DNA from: Actinomycetota bacterium
Lineage (GTDB): Bacteria > Actinomycetota > Actinomycetes > Mycobacteriales > Mycobacteriaceae
Direction: 5' to 3'
DNA: 32,425 nucleotides
Assembly: GCA_018268465.1 (NCBI GenBank)
Contig: JAFDWN010000027.1
Location: forward strand, 1-32,425
In this document: piece by piece, positions 7,798-16,595 of the stretch
Layout of the letters: each line of letters opens with the position of its first letter
Numbering within the stretch: position 1 is the stretch's first letter
Notes under the pieces: model-generated
The model's input: only the letters and a program-made list of their open reading frames with translations
The model's database searches: none
Told to the model about the DNA's origin: nothing
Made by a program: the position numbers and the translations under genes

Positions 7798-8493
7798 ATG
7801 AACGATCTTGTCGATACCACCGAGATGTACCTGCGTACCATTTATGACCTCGAAGAAGAGGGCGTTGTCCCGTTGCGGGCCCGGATCGCCGAACGGCTCG
7901 AGCAGAGCGGACCGACGGTCAGCCAGACGGTGTCGCGGATGGAACGCGACGGGCTGTTGCACGTGGCCGGTGACCGGCACCTCGAACTGACCGACAAGGG
8001 CCGCGCGCTGGCCGTCGCCGTGATGCGCAAACACCGCCTCGCCGAGCGACTCCTCGTCGACATCATCGGCCTGCCGTGGGAGGAAGTGCACGCCGAAGCG
8101 TGCCGCTGGGAACACGTGATGAGCGACGACGTCGAGCGTCGCCTGATGAAAGTGCTCAACAACCCGACCACCTCGCCGTTCGGCAACCCCATCCCCGGGC
8201 TCTCCGAGTTGGGTGTCGGCGCCGGCGAGATGGGCGGCGACGACATCAACCTGGTGCGCCTGACGGAGCTGCCGACCGGGATGTCGGTGGCGGTGGTGGT
8301 GCGCCAGTTGACCGAACACGTCCAAGGCGACACCGACCTGATCGCCAGGCTCAAGGACGCCGGTGTCGTTCCCAATGCGCGTGTGACGGTCCAGGCCAAC
8401 GACAACGGCGGCGTGATGATCGTGATCCCCGGCCACGAGCAGGTGGAACTCCCCCACCAGATGGCGCATGCCGTCAAGGTGGAGAAGGTCTGA
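7798..8493 (+). CDS. ideR: Iron-dependent repressor IdeR (DtxR family)
   Basis: 231 residues, the usual length. It is an Fe(II)-activated dimeric DNA-binding repressor that turns off siderophore and iron-uptake genes and activates iron storage. The winged helix-turn-helix covers about residues 1-73 (VPLRARIAERLEQSGPTVSQ). Metal ligands known from IdeR/DtxR structures are present at the same numbers: Met10, Cys102, Glu105 and His106 for the primary site, and His79, Glu83 and His98 for the ancillary site. A C-terminal SH3-like domain spans about residues 150-231. ATG 7798 is chosen because GGAAAGG (7785-7791) is 6 bases upstream and the protein begins MNDLVDTTEMYLR as in M. tuberculosis. It is convergent with the DUF4192 gene (12-base gap). 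I saw no IdeR box in its own control region. Confidence 0.97.
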   Translation: MNDLVDTTEMYLRTIYDLEEEGVVPLRARIAERLEQSGPTVSQTVSRMERDGLLHVAGDRHLELTDKGRALAVAVMRKHRLAERLLVDIIGLPWEEVHAEACRWEHVMSDDVERRLMKVLNNPTTSPFGNPIPGLSELGVGAGEMGGDDINLVRLTELPTGMSVAVVVRQLTEHVQGDTDLIARLKDAGVVPNARVTVQANDNGGVMIVIPGHEQVELPHQMAHAVKVEKV

Positions 8494-8505
8494 GGCTCCG
8501 CGGGT

Positions 8506-9558
8506 TTACCCGGCGCGGCGCCCGAACAGCCGTCGCGGCGGCAGCTGTACGCCGAGGCTGTCGGCCCGCCGGTAACCCGTGACGGCGAGTTCCCTGATCT
8601 GCTCCGGTCGCATGCCGGATTGCAGCGCCGTGTCGAGCATGCCCGCCATGCGATGCGTCGGACCGCATCGCAACGCCGCCTCGAGCGACACCCCGGCCAG
8701 CGGGCCGTCGCCGCGGGCGTAGGCCGAGAAAGCCAACAGCACCAGTGCCTCCACCCGCCACGGCGCGGGCAGGCAGCGCGACAGCGTCACCCACAGCGCT
8801 TCGGCCTGCTCGGCGCTGTCCCCGACCGCCAGGGCGTACAGCGGGTCGCGTACCCGCGGATCGGTCAGCGATCGGGCCAAGCCGGCCAGTTCCTCGTCGG
8901 CCAGGACCTCCCCGCGGGCGAGCCGGCCCGTGGCGGTGATCGCACCCTCGATATCCGCGCGCGCGTCGGCATCCGGCCGGTCCGGCGTGCGGCCCGCCTG
9001 ACCCCGCCGTCCGAGCAGCTCGGCCAGCCGCGCGCAGTGGGCGCTGTCCGGCTCGATGATCCGCTGCAGATCGGCGCGCCGGGAGTAGAGCCGGCGGCCG
9101 TCGAGGACCGCGGCCATCGTCAGGGGCGACGCCGACGGATCGTCGACCACGCCACCGGCGCCGCACTGGTCGGCGCATTGCCACTGGCCACCGGCCTCGA
9201 CGCGGTCGACCACGTGCGCGGCGAGCAATTCGATGCCCCGCTTATCGAGGGACACATTGAGCAGGTCGGTCAGCTCGCGGTGCCCGGCGGTGCACGCCGG
9301 ACACGCATAGCCCTCCGCGTCGACCACAACGGCGATCGCCGCTTCCGGGGCGCCGGCAGCCGCGGCGTCGCAGAACTGCCCGATCGAATCCGCCAGCTCG
9401 GGCGACAGGTCGACACGCATCACGCATCCCATGTCACCCCGGTCGACGGTGACCAGGATGAGCGAGTTCTCGGGGACGAAACCGAGTACGGCGGGCAGTG
9501 CCGCGATGAGCGTTCCCGGCCGGTTGAGGTGGAAGTCGAACGGCTGTGATGTGGTCAT
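8506..9558 (-). CDS. DUF4192 domain-containing protein
   Basis: 350 residues, corresponding to M. tuberculosis Rv2712c. The N-terminal DUF4192 mark is clear: LIAALPAVLGFVPENSLILVTVD, then RVDLSPELADSI. A long helical C-terminal half includes the family stretch RDPLYALAVGDSAEQAEALW, followed by CLPAPWRVEALVLLAFSAYARGDGPLAGVSLEAAL and a TPR-like pattern. Three Cys pairs in the middle (CPAC near residue 105, then CADQC) are notable but not assigned a role. ATG 9558 has GGGAG about 9 bases upstream. It is a conserved actinobacterial family of unknown function, often annotated near DNA-repair or sigma-factor genes. Confidence 0.9.
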   Translation of the reverse strand: MTTSQPFDFHLNRPGTLIAALPAVLGFVPENSLILVTVDRGDMGCVMRVDLSPELADSIGQFCDAAAAGAPEAAIAVVVDAEGYACPACTAGHRELTDLLNVSLDKRGIELLAAHVVDRVEAGGQWQCADQCGAGGVVDDPSASPLTMAAVLDGRRLYSRRADLQRIIEPDSAHCARLAELLGRRGQAGRTPDRPDADARADIEGAITATGRLARGEVLADEELAGLARSLTDPRVRDPLYALAVGDSAEQAEALWVTLSRCLPAPWRVEALVLLAFSAYARGDGPLAGVSLEAALRCGPTHRMAGMLDTALQSGMRPEQIRELAVTGYRRADSLGVQLPPRRLFGRRAG

Positions 9559-9648
9559 GGGCCGACACTCCCAACCGCCCCCGTCGGCGCAGCGGCCGCG
9601 GACGGCCCCGCGGCCGCCGCTGGGGATGAAACAGCGATTGGTAGTAAA

Positions 9649-10353
9649 TCAGCCGCCCCGGCGTACCGTCAGGACGGCGTCGGTGAACAGTGCGTCCACG
9701 GCGCGGGTATCGGCGGTGGCGGCGTCGTCCGAGGTCGCCCAGACCGCGGTGATGCGGACGTCGGCGATCTGCGCCGCCAGTATCAACGCGTGAAATGCCT
9801 CTCCCTCAGGCGTTTTCACCGTCTGTTCCACGGCGTAGGCGGCGTCGGCGTCGACCGGCGGCGCGGGCAGCGAACGTACCAGGACGGTCGTCACGCCGCC
9901 GTCGGCGGTGGCGGTGAACACCGGGCAGCCGCGCAGCTGGTCACGCCGGCCGTCCAGTGGGGTGCCGGAACGGGTGAGCGTCAGGGTGAGACTGCTCGTC
10001 GCGGCGGCGTTCACGCCCTGCGTGGCGACCACGTCGACCGGCGCCCGCCCCGGGGGCGGCGGCGTGCATTGCGGTGGTGTCACGACGGCCCCGTCTGCGA
10101 CGCCGTCGATGTCGCGGACCGCCTGCACGGCCGATATCGGGTCCAGCCGCACCGCGGGATAGTCCCGTGGGAATCGGGCGGGTGCGATCATCAAGTCCGC
10201 CAGCGCGGTTGGCCCGTGCGCAGCGGTCCCGTCGGCAGGGTGTCCGGTGCCGGCGACGACGCGGGTGCACCCACCCGTCGCCAGTGCCGCGCCGAGCGCG
10301 CAGCATGCGGCAACCAGCGCACCACGCCGCCACCTCATGCGTGCCCAGCTCAT
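9649..10353 (-). CDS. Putative lipoprotein, DUF5642-like
   Basis: 234 residues from ATG 10353. A basic start ([11 protein letters not shown]) and a hydrophobic stretch lead to a probable lipobox ending TGGC, with the lipidated Cys near residue 29. The mature part has [13 protein letters not shown], two Cys that may form a disulfide (CTPPPPG and RGCPVF), and alternating strands. This resembles the mycobacterial DUF5642 and PknH-sensor-like lipoproteins. ATG 10338 (MRWRRG) is an equally possible start; neither has a strong ribosome-binding site. No counterpart lies between Rv2712c and Rv2713 in M. tuberculosis, so it looks like an accessory gene of this lineage (inference from memory). It diverges from sthA. 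Confidence 0.75.
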   Translation of the reverse strand: MSWARMRWRRGALVAACCALGAALATGGCTRVVAGTGHPADGTAAHGPTALADLMIAPARFPRDYPAVRLDPISAVQAVRDIDGVADGAVVTPPQCTPPPPGRAPVDVVATQGVNAAATSSLTLTLTRSGTPLDGRRDQLRGCPVFTATADGGVTTVLVRSLPAPPVDADAAYAVEQTVKTPEGEAFHALILAAQIADVRITAVWATSDDAATADTRAVDALFTDAVLTVRRGG

Positions 10354-10487
10354 CGCCGCCCATAGTCGCACCGCGCGCGGCGGCGCGCCGGCAGGCGCGC
10401 ACACTCGCCGGGCCCGGCGGCGGTCGCGCGAGCAATGTTCACTCGGTATTGACGTTGTCGGCATGCGAGATTGCCCCAACCGGCGTA

Positions 10488-10499
10488 GACATCGATGTC
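10488..10499. promoter_or_regulatory. 12-bp perfect palindrome at the sthA start
   Basis: GACATCGATGTC is a perfect palindrome ending directly before ATG 10500 and 9 bases before ATG 10509. A TAGACA (10486-10491) overlaps its left half and could be a weak -10 element. If sthA is transcribed from there, a repressor bound here would block it. This is a candidate operator only. Confidence 0.35.
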
Positions 10500-10508
10500 A
10501 TGGGTTCG

Positions 10509-11915
10509 ATGCTGGAGTACGACCTGGTTGTCATCGGTTCGGGTCCCGGGGGGCAGAAGGCCGCGATCGCCGCGGCCAAACTCGGCAAATCCGTCGCCGT
10601 CGTCGAGCGCGGCCGGATGCTGGGTGGTGTCTGCGTGAACACCGGCACCATTCCGTCCAAGACGCTGCGCGAAGCCGTCGTCTACCTGACGGGAATGAGC
10701 CAGCGCGAGCTGTACGGCGCCAGCTATCGGGTCAAGGAGAAGATCACCCCCGCCGACCTGCTGGCACGCACCCAGCATGTCATCGGCAAGGAACAGGACG
10801 TGGTCCGATCGCAGCTGATGCGCAACCGGATCGACCTGATCCAGGGCCACGGCCGGTTCACCGACCCGCACACCGTGCTCGTCGAAGAACCCATGCGAGG
10901 TGAGCGCACCACCGTCAGCGGCGAGTACATCGTCATCGCCACCGGCACCAAACCCGCGCGCCCCGCGGGAGTCGAATTCGACGAACACCGGGTACTGGAT
11001 TCCGACGGCATCCTCGATCTGAAATCGTTGCCCGCGTCGATGGTGGTGGTCGGCGCCGGTGTCATCGGCATCGAGTACGCCTCGATGTTCGCCGCGCTGG
11101 GCACCAAGGTGACGGTGGTGGAGAAGCGCGACGCGATGCTGGAGTTCTGCGACCCCGAGATCGTCGAGGCGCTGAAGTTCCATCTGCGCGACCTGGCCGT
11201 GACGTTCCGGTTCGGTGAGGAGGTGACGGCCGTGGACGTCGGGGCGGCAGGCACCGTCACCACACTGGCCAGCGGTAAGCAGATTCCCGCGGAAACGGTC
11301 ATGTACTCCGCCGGGCGCCAGGGCCAGACCGAACAACTCGACGTCGAGAAGGCCGGCCTGGAGATCGACAACCGGGGCCGTCTCTTCGTCGACGACAACT
11401 TCCAGACGAAGGTCAGCCACATCTACGCGGTCGGCGATGTGATCGGGTTCCCGGCACTGGCGGCCACGTCGATGGATCAGGGCCGGCTCGCGGCCTACCA
11501 CGCATTCGGCGAGTCCGGAAAGGGCATGACCGAACTGCAGCCCATCGGGATCTACTCGATTCCCGAGGTCTCCTATGTCGGCGCCACCGAAGTCGACCTG
11601 ACCAAAGCCTCGATCCCCTACGAGGTCGGGGTGTCGCGGTACCGCGAACTGGCCCGCGGCCAGATCGCCGGCGACTCGTACGGGATGCTGAAACTGCTGG
11701 TCTCCACCGATGACCTGCGGCTGCTCGGTGTCCACATCTTCGGCACCAGCGCCACCGAGATGGTGCACATCGGCCAGGCGGTGATGGGATGCGGCGGCAC
11801 GATCGAGTACCTGGTCGATGCGGTGTTCAACTATCCGACGTTCTCGGAGGCCTACAAGGTCGCCGCACTCGACGTGATGAACAAGCTGCGCGCCCTCAAC
11901 CAGTTCAAGGCGTAG
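10509..11915 (+). CDS. sthA: Soluble pyridine nucleotide transhydrogenase (NAD(P)+ transhydrogenase, B-specific)
   Basis: 468 residues, equal in length to M. tuberculosis Rv2713. This FAD flavoprotein moves hydride between NADPH and NAD+ in the cytosol. The N-terminal FAD site is [10 protein letters not shown] (residues 10-19). The motif [13 protein letters not shown] has Cys42 but Thr47 where dithiol reductases have the second Cys, which is typical of SthA and separates it from lipoamide dehydrogenase. The NAD(P) site is [15 protein letters not shown], the second FAD motif is [11 protein letters not shown], and the C-terminal dimer domain includes [13 protein letters not shown] chose ATG 10509 ([10 protein letters not shown]) by match to the family start MREYD. 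ATG 10500 would add three residues. Neither has a Shine-Dalgarno, and a 12-bp palindrome lies just upstream. The stop is 6 bases from that of the convergent protease gene. Confidence 0.95.
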   Translation: MLEYDLVVIGSGPGGQKAAIAAAKLGKSVAVVERGRMLGGVCVNTGTIPSKTLREAVVYLTGMSQRELYGASYRVKEKITPADLLARTQHVIGKEQDVVRSQLMRNRIDLIQGHGRFTDPHTVLVEEPMRGERTTVSGEYIVIATGTKPARPAGVEFDEHRVLDSDGILDLKSLPASMVVVGAGVIGIEYASMFAALGTKVTVVEKRDAMLEFCDPEIVEALKFHLRDLAVTFRFGEEVTAVDVGAAGTVTTLASGKQIPAETVMYSAGRQGQTEQLDVEKAGLEIDNRGRLFVDDNFQTKVSHIYAVGDVIGFPALAATSMDQGRLAAYHAFGESGKGMTELQPIGIYSIPEVSYVGATEVDLTKASIPYEVGVSRYRELARGQIAGDSYGMLKLLVSTDDLRLLGVHIFGTSATEMVHIGQAVMGCGGTIEYLVDAVFNYPTFSEAYKVAALDVMNKLRALNQFKA

Positions 11916-11921
11916 ACACCG

Positions 11922-12749
11922 TCAGCAGTCGTCGTCGGCCGCCATGGGTGGGTCGTCACCGGGCCCGCCCGCCTCGGCGCGGGCCAGCAACCGGGTGATC
12001 GCGGCGTCGAACGGCGGCGAGTAGGACACGTCATCCTCGCAACCGCCGCCGTCCAGACCACCGACCAGACCGACGACCGTGGATCCACGCGCACCGGTGG
12101 TCCACGGTGCCCCGCTGACCCCGGGTACCAGCCCGGCACAGTCCACCGAGGGGAACTCGCGTTCGGCCCGGGCCGCGACGGCTGCGCACCGGATCGGGCC
12201 GCCGCCGATACCCAGCCCGTACCCCGTCACCGTCACCGCGGTGCCCGGCGGCGGCGCGAGGCCGATCGTCAGCCCGCCCCCGGCGAACGCTTCGACGTCG
12301 TCACCGGCCGCACGGCTCACCCGCGCGATGGCGAAATCCGCCAGCGGATCCTGGTCGGCGACCCAGCGGGGATCCAGGTAGACGGTGTCGATGCGCCAGG
12401 TCTCGTCGTCGGCCGCGCTGTCGTCGAAGCCGGCGACGAAGGTGGAGTCGACGTCCTGGACCAGGCAGTGGGCCGCGGTGAGGATCAGATCGCCGGTGGC
12501 GGTGTCCAGGACCGACGCGCTGCACGTGTGCAGATCGGTCGCGCCGAGGAAGATCGCGCCGATCCGGGAGTCCGGGGCGACCGGCGCGGCGCTGGCCGTC
12601 GCGGGCGCCCCCGCGGTGGACGGCACGGACGTCGTGACGGGTGCCGGCGCGGAGGGCGTCGACAGGCTGGCGTGTTCGGCCGGGCCGCGAACACACCCTG
12701 TCGAGGACACCGCGAGCAGTGTCACCGCCACCACCGTGCCTACGCGCAT
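11922..12749 (-). CDS. Trypsin-like serine protease, probable lipoprotein
   Basis: 275 residues. The N-terminus MRVGTVVAVTLLAVSSTGC ends in a lipobox with lipidated Cys19. A Ser/Thr/Pro/Ala-rich linker follows to about residue 60, typical of surface-exposed mycobacterial proteins. The chymotrypsin-fold core carries His in ILTAAHCLV, Asp in the DFAIARV stretch and Ser in GVSGAPW, so a complete catalytic triad is visible. Other Cys (HTCSAS with AAHC, IRCAA with SVDCAG) may form the usual disulfides. Expected location is the outer face of the cytoplasmic membrane. It is convergent with sthA (6-base gap). I recall no equivalent gene next to sthA in M. tuberculosis, so it may be an accessory gene here. 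Substrate unknown. Confidence 0.88.
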   Translation of the reverse strand: MRVGTVVAVTLLAVSSTGCVRGPAEHASLSTPSAPAPVTTSVPSTAGAPATASAAPVAPDSRIGAIFLGATDLHTCSASVLDTATGDLILTAAHCLVQDVDSTFVAGFDDSAADDETWRIDTVYLDPRWVADQDPLADFAIARVSRAAGDDVEAFAGGGLTIGLAPPPGTAVTVTGYGLGIGGGPIRCAAVAARAEREFPSVDCAGLVPGVSGAPWTTGARGSTVVGLVGGLDGGGCEDDVSYSPPFDAAITRLLARAEAGGPGDDPPMAADDDC

Positions 12750-12990
12750 GCCCTACGATTTTGCCCGACCTTCGCCGTCCCGGTACGGGGCAAACACGTC
12801 CCGCAGCGCCGCCACGGGGCGAACCTGCGAATTCACCCGTGGAATGCGCCATGGGTGACGCCGCGTTCGAATCCGACGGCGGGCCCCGCAATGGCGTCTG
12901 CCGCGGAATGCGCGACACTAGTGGTCACGGCGTCCGATGGTCCCTGGCGAGCCGGGGTTCACCGGTGCCATAGCGAGGAGGCGAAACAGA

Positions 12991-14007
12991 ATGTCCGACA
13001 ACGCCGACGGCGCGGATCAGCGATACCAGCCCGAATCGACCGGCATGTACGAGCTGGAGTTTCCTGCGCCCCAGCTGTCTTCGCCGGACGGCCGCGGGCC
13101 CGTGATGATCCACGCGCTGGAGGGTTTCTCCGACGCGGGCCACGCGATCCGGCTGGCCGCGCAGCACCTCAAGGACACGCTGGACACCGAGTTGGTGGCA
13201 TCCTTCGCGATCGACGAACTCCTCGACTACCGGTCGCGCCGGCCGCTGATGACGTTCAAGACCGACCACTTCACCAGCTACGAGGATCCCGAACTCAATC
13301 TCTATGCGCTGCATGACAGCGTCGGCACCCCGTTCCTGCTACTCGCCGGACTGGAACCGGACCTGCGGTGGGAGCGATTCATCACCGCCGTTCGCCTGCT
13401 CGCCGAGCGGCTCGGGGTCCGCCAGCTCATCGGGCTGGGCACCATCCCGATGGCTGTCCCGCACACCCGTCCCATCACCCTGACCGCGCACGCGAACAAC
13501 AAGGAGCTCATCGCCGAGCACACGCCATGGGTCGGCGAGGTACAGGTGCCCGGCAGCGTGTCGAATCTGTTGGAGTTCCGGATGGCCCAGCACGGTCATG
13601 AGGTTGTCGGGTTCACCGTGCACGTGCCGCACTATCTGGCGCAGACGGCCTATCCCCCGGCCGCCGAAGCACTGCTCGGTGAGGTCGCCAGGATCGGGTC
13701 ACTGCAGATCCCGCTGCAAGCTCTCACCCACGCCGGCGCGGAGGTGCTGGACAAGATCAACGAACAAGTCGAAGCGAGCGGCGAAGTCGCTCAGGTGGTG
13801 GCGGCACTGGAGCGCCAGTACGATGCCTTCGTTGCCGCTCAGGAGAACCGGTCACTGCTGGCGCGCGACGAAGAACTGCCCAGCGGTGACGAACTCGGCG
13901 CCGAGTTCGAACGGTTTCTTGCGCAGCAGTCAGGCGAGAAGTTCAAGGACGACAAATACAAAGACGGTTTCGGGGAAGGTTTTTCCGAGGGCGACGACCG
14001 CCACTGA
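12991..14007 (+). CDS. PAC2 family (proteasome assembly chaperone-like) protein
   Basis: 338 residues corresponding to M. tuberculosis Rv2714. PAC2 features: YELEFPAPQL, the glycine-rich ALEGFSDAGHAIRLAA loop near residue 50, the FAIDELLDYRSRRP stretch, then LLLAGLEPDLRWERF, an LGTIPMAVPHTRPI segment, and a helical C-terminal tail rich in charged residues. The fold is that of eukaryotic proteasome assembly chaperone 2, but the bacterial role is not settled. ATG 12991 has AGGAGG at 12976-12981, 9 bases upstream, which decides it over the longer open frame from 12937. It is followed 36 bases later by the alpha/beta hydrolase gene, so the two are probably co-transcribed. Confidence 0.9.
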   Translation: MSDNADGADQRYQPESTGMYELEFPAPQLSSPDGRGPVMIHALEGFSDAGHAIRLAAQHLKDTLDTELVASFAIDELLDYRSRRPLMTFKTDHFTSYEDPELNLYALHDSVGTPFLLLAGLEPDLRWERFITAVRLLAERLGVRQLIGLGTIPMAVPHTRPITLTAHANNKELIAEHTPWVGEVQVPGSVSNLLEFRMAQHGHEVVGFTVHVPHYLAQTAYPPAAEALLGEVARIGSLQIPLQALTHAGAEVLDKINEQVEASGEVAQVVAALERQYDAFVAAQENRSLLARDEELPSGDELGAEFERFLAQQSGEKFKDDKYKDGFGEGFSEGDDRH

Positions 14008-14023
14008 CCGACCTGAACCGGCC

Positions 14024-14068
14024 CGACAACGAAGTTGGCGAATATGACCCGCGACAACGAAGTTGGCG
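14024..14068 (+). repeat. 17-bp direct repeat spanning the hydrolase gene start
   Basis: CGACAACGAAGTTGGCG occurs at 14024-14040 and again, identical, at 14052-14068 (28-base period). The second copy encodes residues 4-8 of the hydrolase (DNEVG). The first lies in the gap before the start. A short tandem duplication would explain it. Confidence 0.8.
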
Positions 14069-15093
14069 CTCCGACGCCGCGTAAGCCAAATCTGAGATCG
14101 GTGCGCGAAGTGAAACCTTCGCTGCAATTCCGCACCATTCACGGCTATCGGCGTGCGTTCCGGACGGCGGGTACCGGGCCTGCGATCCTGCTGATCCACG
14201 GGATCGGCGACAACTCCACGACGTGGGGCACGGTGCAGGCCAAGCTGGCGCAACGATTCACCGTCATCGCACCCGATCTGCTGGGGCACGGCCGTTCCGA
14301 CAAGCCCAGGGCGGACTATTCCGTCGCCGCCTATGCCAACGGGATGCGCGACCTGCTCAGCGTGCTCGATCACGATCGGGTTACCGTCGTCGGCCATTCG
14401 CTGGGCGGCGGGGTGGCGATGCAGTTCGCCTATCAGTTCCCACAACTGGTGGACCGCCTCATCCTCGTCGGGGCGGGCGGGGTGACCAAGGATGTCAACA
14501 TCGCATTGCGGTTCGCCTCGCTGCCGATGGCGACCGAGGCGCTGGCACTGCTGCGGCTGCCCATGGTGCTGCCGACCATGCAGGTGATCGGCAAGGTGGC
14601 CGGGACGGTGTTCGGTTCCACCGGGCTGGGGCGCGATATTCCCGACGTGCTGCGAATCCTGGCCGACCTCCCCGAACCGACCGCCTCCTCGGCGTTTGCC
14701 CGCACGCTGCGCGCGGTTGTCGACTGGCGGGGCCAGGTCGTCACCATGCTCGACCGATGTTATTTGTCTGAATCCGTTCCAGTGCAGTTGATTTGGGGCT
14801 CTCGCGACTCTGTCATCCCCGTCAGCCACGCCCGCATGGCCAACGCCGCCATGCCCGGCTCTCGTCTCGAAGTCTTCGAGGGTTCGGGCCATTTCCCCTT
14901 CCACGACGATCCGGACCGGTTTGTCGAGGTCGTCGAACAGTTCATCGATTCGACAGAACCCGCCGTGTACGACCAGGAACTGCTGCGCAACCTGTTGCGT
15001 ACCGGCATCAGCGAAGGCGCCATCTCGGGGCCGATCGGTACCCGCGTCGCTGTGCTCGACGCGATGGGAGCCGACGAACGCAGTGCCACCTGA
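14044..15093 (+). CDS. Alpha/beta hydrolase fold protein
   Basis: 349 residues corresponding to M. tuberculosis Rv2715. The oxyanion-hole motif LLIHGIGDNSTTW is at residues 49-61. The nucleophile elbow is VVGHSLGGGVAMQ with Ser119, the likely acid is Asp in IWGSRDSVIP, and the catalytic His lies in GSGHFPFHDDP. This gives a complete hydrolase triad. Similar proteins include meta-cleavage-product hydrolases and haloperoxidase-like esterases; the substrate cannot be told from sequence. ATG 14044 is chosen; a TTG at 14035 in the same frame is possible but less likely. The start region carries a 17-bp direct repeat. It follows the PAC2 gene by 36 bases and precedes the PhzF-like gene by 34. Confidence 0.9.
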   Translation: MTRDNEVGAPTPRKPNLRSVREVKPSLQFRTIHGYRRAFRTAGTGPAILLIHGIGDNSTTWGTVQAKLAQRFTVIAPDLLGHGRSDKPRADYSVAAYANGMRDLLSVLDHDRVTVVGHSLGGGVAMQFAYQFPQLVDRLILVGAGGVTKDVNIALRFASLPMATEALALLRLPMVLPTMQVIGKVAGTVFGSTGLGRDIPDVLRILADLPEPTASSAFARTLRAVVDWRGQVVTMLDRCYLSESVPVQLIWGSRDSVIPVSHARMANAAMPGSRLEVFEGSGHFPFHDDPDRFVEVVEQFIDSTEPAVYDQELLRNLLRTGISEGAISGPIGTRVAVLDAMGADERSAT

Positions 15094-15115
15094 CCAGGGA
15101 TTCCGCGTCACCACG

Positions 15116-15121
15116 TAGCAT
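15116..15121 (+). promoter_or_regulatory. Candidate -10 element (TAGCAT) for a leaderless phzF-like mRNA
   Basis: TAGCAT matches TANNNT and ends 6 bases before ATG 15128, which has no ribosome-binding site. This is the spacing expected for a leaderless transcript beginning at the start codon. A clear -35 hexamer is not seen. Confidence 0.4.
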
Positions 15122-15127
15122 CGGCGC

Positions 15128-15814
15128 ATGGCCATCGACGTGACAGTGTTGCGCGTTTTCACCGACTCCGACGGCAGATTCGGGAACCCACTCGGCGTCG
15201 TCGACGCCGGCGTGGTCGCTCCCGCCGACCGACAACGTGTAGCCACCGAACTGGGTTACAGCGAAACGGTATTCATCGACATCCCGGAGTCGGGCGCGAG
15301 TACCGCCCATGCCCGGATCTTCACTCCCGCCACCGAACTGCCCTTCGCCGGCCATCCGACGGTCGGCGCATCGTGGTGGCTTCGCCAACGGGGATTTCCG
15401 CTCAATACGCTGCAGGTGCCCGCGGGCATCGTGCAGGTGACCCACGGGGATGGTTTGACGGCGGTGAATGCGCGCGCCGAGTGGGCGCCGGAGTTCGCCA
15501 TCCACACCCTGGATACGGTCGACGAGTTGTTGGCCGCCGACCCCGCCGACTATCCCGACGGCACAGCCCACTACCTGTGGACGTGGTTGGACCGCGATGA
15601 GGGCGTCGTGCGCACCCGGATGTTTGCGGCCGATCTCGGGGTACCCGAGGACGAGGCGACCGGAGCCGCGGCGGTTCGACTCACCGACTACCTCAGCCAG
15701 GATCTCAAGATCGTGCAGGGCAAGGGATCGGTCATCTACACGACGTGGAGCCCGGAAGGATGGGTTCGGGTGGCCGGCCGGGTAGTTGACGACGGGGTGA
15801 CCAGCCTCGACTGA
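15128..15814 (+). CDS. PhzF family isomerase/epimerase-like protein
   Basis: 228 residues corresponding to M. tuberculosis Rv2716. The start [21 protein letters not shown] is the classic PhzF N-terminus. The catalytic Glu is Glu46 in GYSETVFI, and [19 protein letters not shown] continues the active-site half. The C-terminal half is shorter than in most family members (about 280 residues) but keeps [15 protein letters not shown], which matches the GxxTGSA-like segment. PhzF enzymes are related to diaminopimelate epimerase and catalyse isomerisations. The physiological substrate here is unknown, and no phenazine genes are nearby. A short gap of 117 bases before nrdR holds no gene. Confidence 0.9.
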   Translation: MAIDVTVLRVFTDSDGRFGNPLGVVDAGVVAPADRQRVATELGYSETVFIDIPESGASTAHARIFTPATELPFAGHPTVGASWWLRQRGFPLNTLQVPAGIVQVTHGDGLTAVNARAEWAPEFAIHTLDTVDELLAADPADYPDGTAHYLWTWLDRDEGVVRTRMFAADLGVPEDEATGAAAVRLTDYLSQDLKIVQGKGSVIYTTWSPEGWVRVAGRVVDDGVTSLD

Positions 15815-15931
15815 CGCCCCGCCCACGTCGGCGCGGCGAATTCCAGCGCGAACATCTCGGCCGGGCGGGTTGCCGCGTCTGCTGGGACGTCACCAATCGA
15901 CACCGGTGCGCCCCCAGGTCTGCGCGGCGGA

Positions 15932-16396
15932 TCAGCCTGAGCTGGGCACTTTCCGGTGGGCGCGCAGGGTCTCGATCTCGCGTTCGAAATCCTCCGCCGA
16001 CGAGAATGACCGGTACACCGACGCGAATCGCAGATAGGCGACCTCGTCGAGGTCACGCAGCGGACCGAGAATCGCCAGCCCGACCTCGTGGCTGGGCACC
16101 TCGGGGGATCCCGTTGCCCGCACGGCATCTTCGACCTGCTGGGCAAGCAGGTTCAGCGCGTCGTCGTCGACCTGCCGGCCCTGACAGGCCCGGCGCACAC
16201 CCCGGATGACCTTCTCCCGGCTGAACGGCTCGGTGACGCCGCTGCGTTTCACCACGGCCAGCACGGCGGTTTCGACCGTGGTGAACCGGCGCCCGCACTC
16301 CGGGCACGATCTCCGGCGACGGATCGCCTGACCTTCGTCAGTCTCCCGCGAATCGACCACACGCGAGTCCGGGTGGCGGCAGAACGGACAGTGCAT
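15932..16396 (-). CDS. nrdR: Transcriptional repressor NrdR
   Basis: 154 residues, the standard length. NrdR binds ATP/dATP and represses ribonucleotide reductase operons. The N-terminal zinc ribbon has Cys3, Cys6, Cys31 and Cys34 ([17 protein letters not shown] and SCPECGRRF). The ATP-cone domain follows ([24 protein letters not shown] to about residue 140). ATG 16396 is chosen because AAGGAG lies 5 bases upstream and the protein then begins MHCPFC as in all family members. The longer open frame upstream is not coding. It lies 199 bases downstream of chiZ on the same strand; no NrdR box was recognised here. In M. tuberculosis the neighbour Rv2717c lies between phzF and nrdR, but no trace of it is seen here. 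Confidence 0.97.
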   Translation of the reverse strand: MHCPFCRHPDSRVVDSRETDEGQAIRRRRSCPECGRRFTTVETAVLAVVKRSGVTEPFSREKVIRGVRRACQGRQVDDDALNLLAQQVEDAVRATGSPEVPSHEVGLAILGPLRDLDEVAYLRFASVYRSFSSAEDFEREIETLRAHRKVPSSG

Positions 16397-16595
16397 CACC
16401 GCTCCTTCTCGCCTACCCGGGCAGCCGCACCAAGCCGCGGACCGCGATGGACGCCGGCACATATGGACGCCGAACGACTCCGAGCCTACCCGCGACGGCC
16501 AGAGCTGGCCCAGGTTCGGGGTGAGCGGCAGCTGACGCGCCACCCCGCTGGTTTCGACCGTTGCGCGGCAGCGGGTTTCGGAACGCATCATGCAC

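Noticed and set aside
10074-10508. N-terminal extension of the sthA frame
   Set aside because: The extension is Arg/Pro-rich and overlaps the divergent lipoprotein. SthA proteins start just before the FAD motif, as at 10509.
16397-16591. Upstream extension of the nrdR frame
   Set aside because: NrdR begins with MHCPFC, and a good ribosome-binding site precedes ATG 16396.
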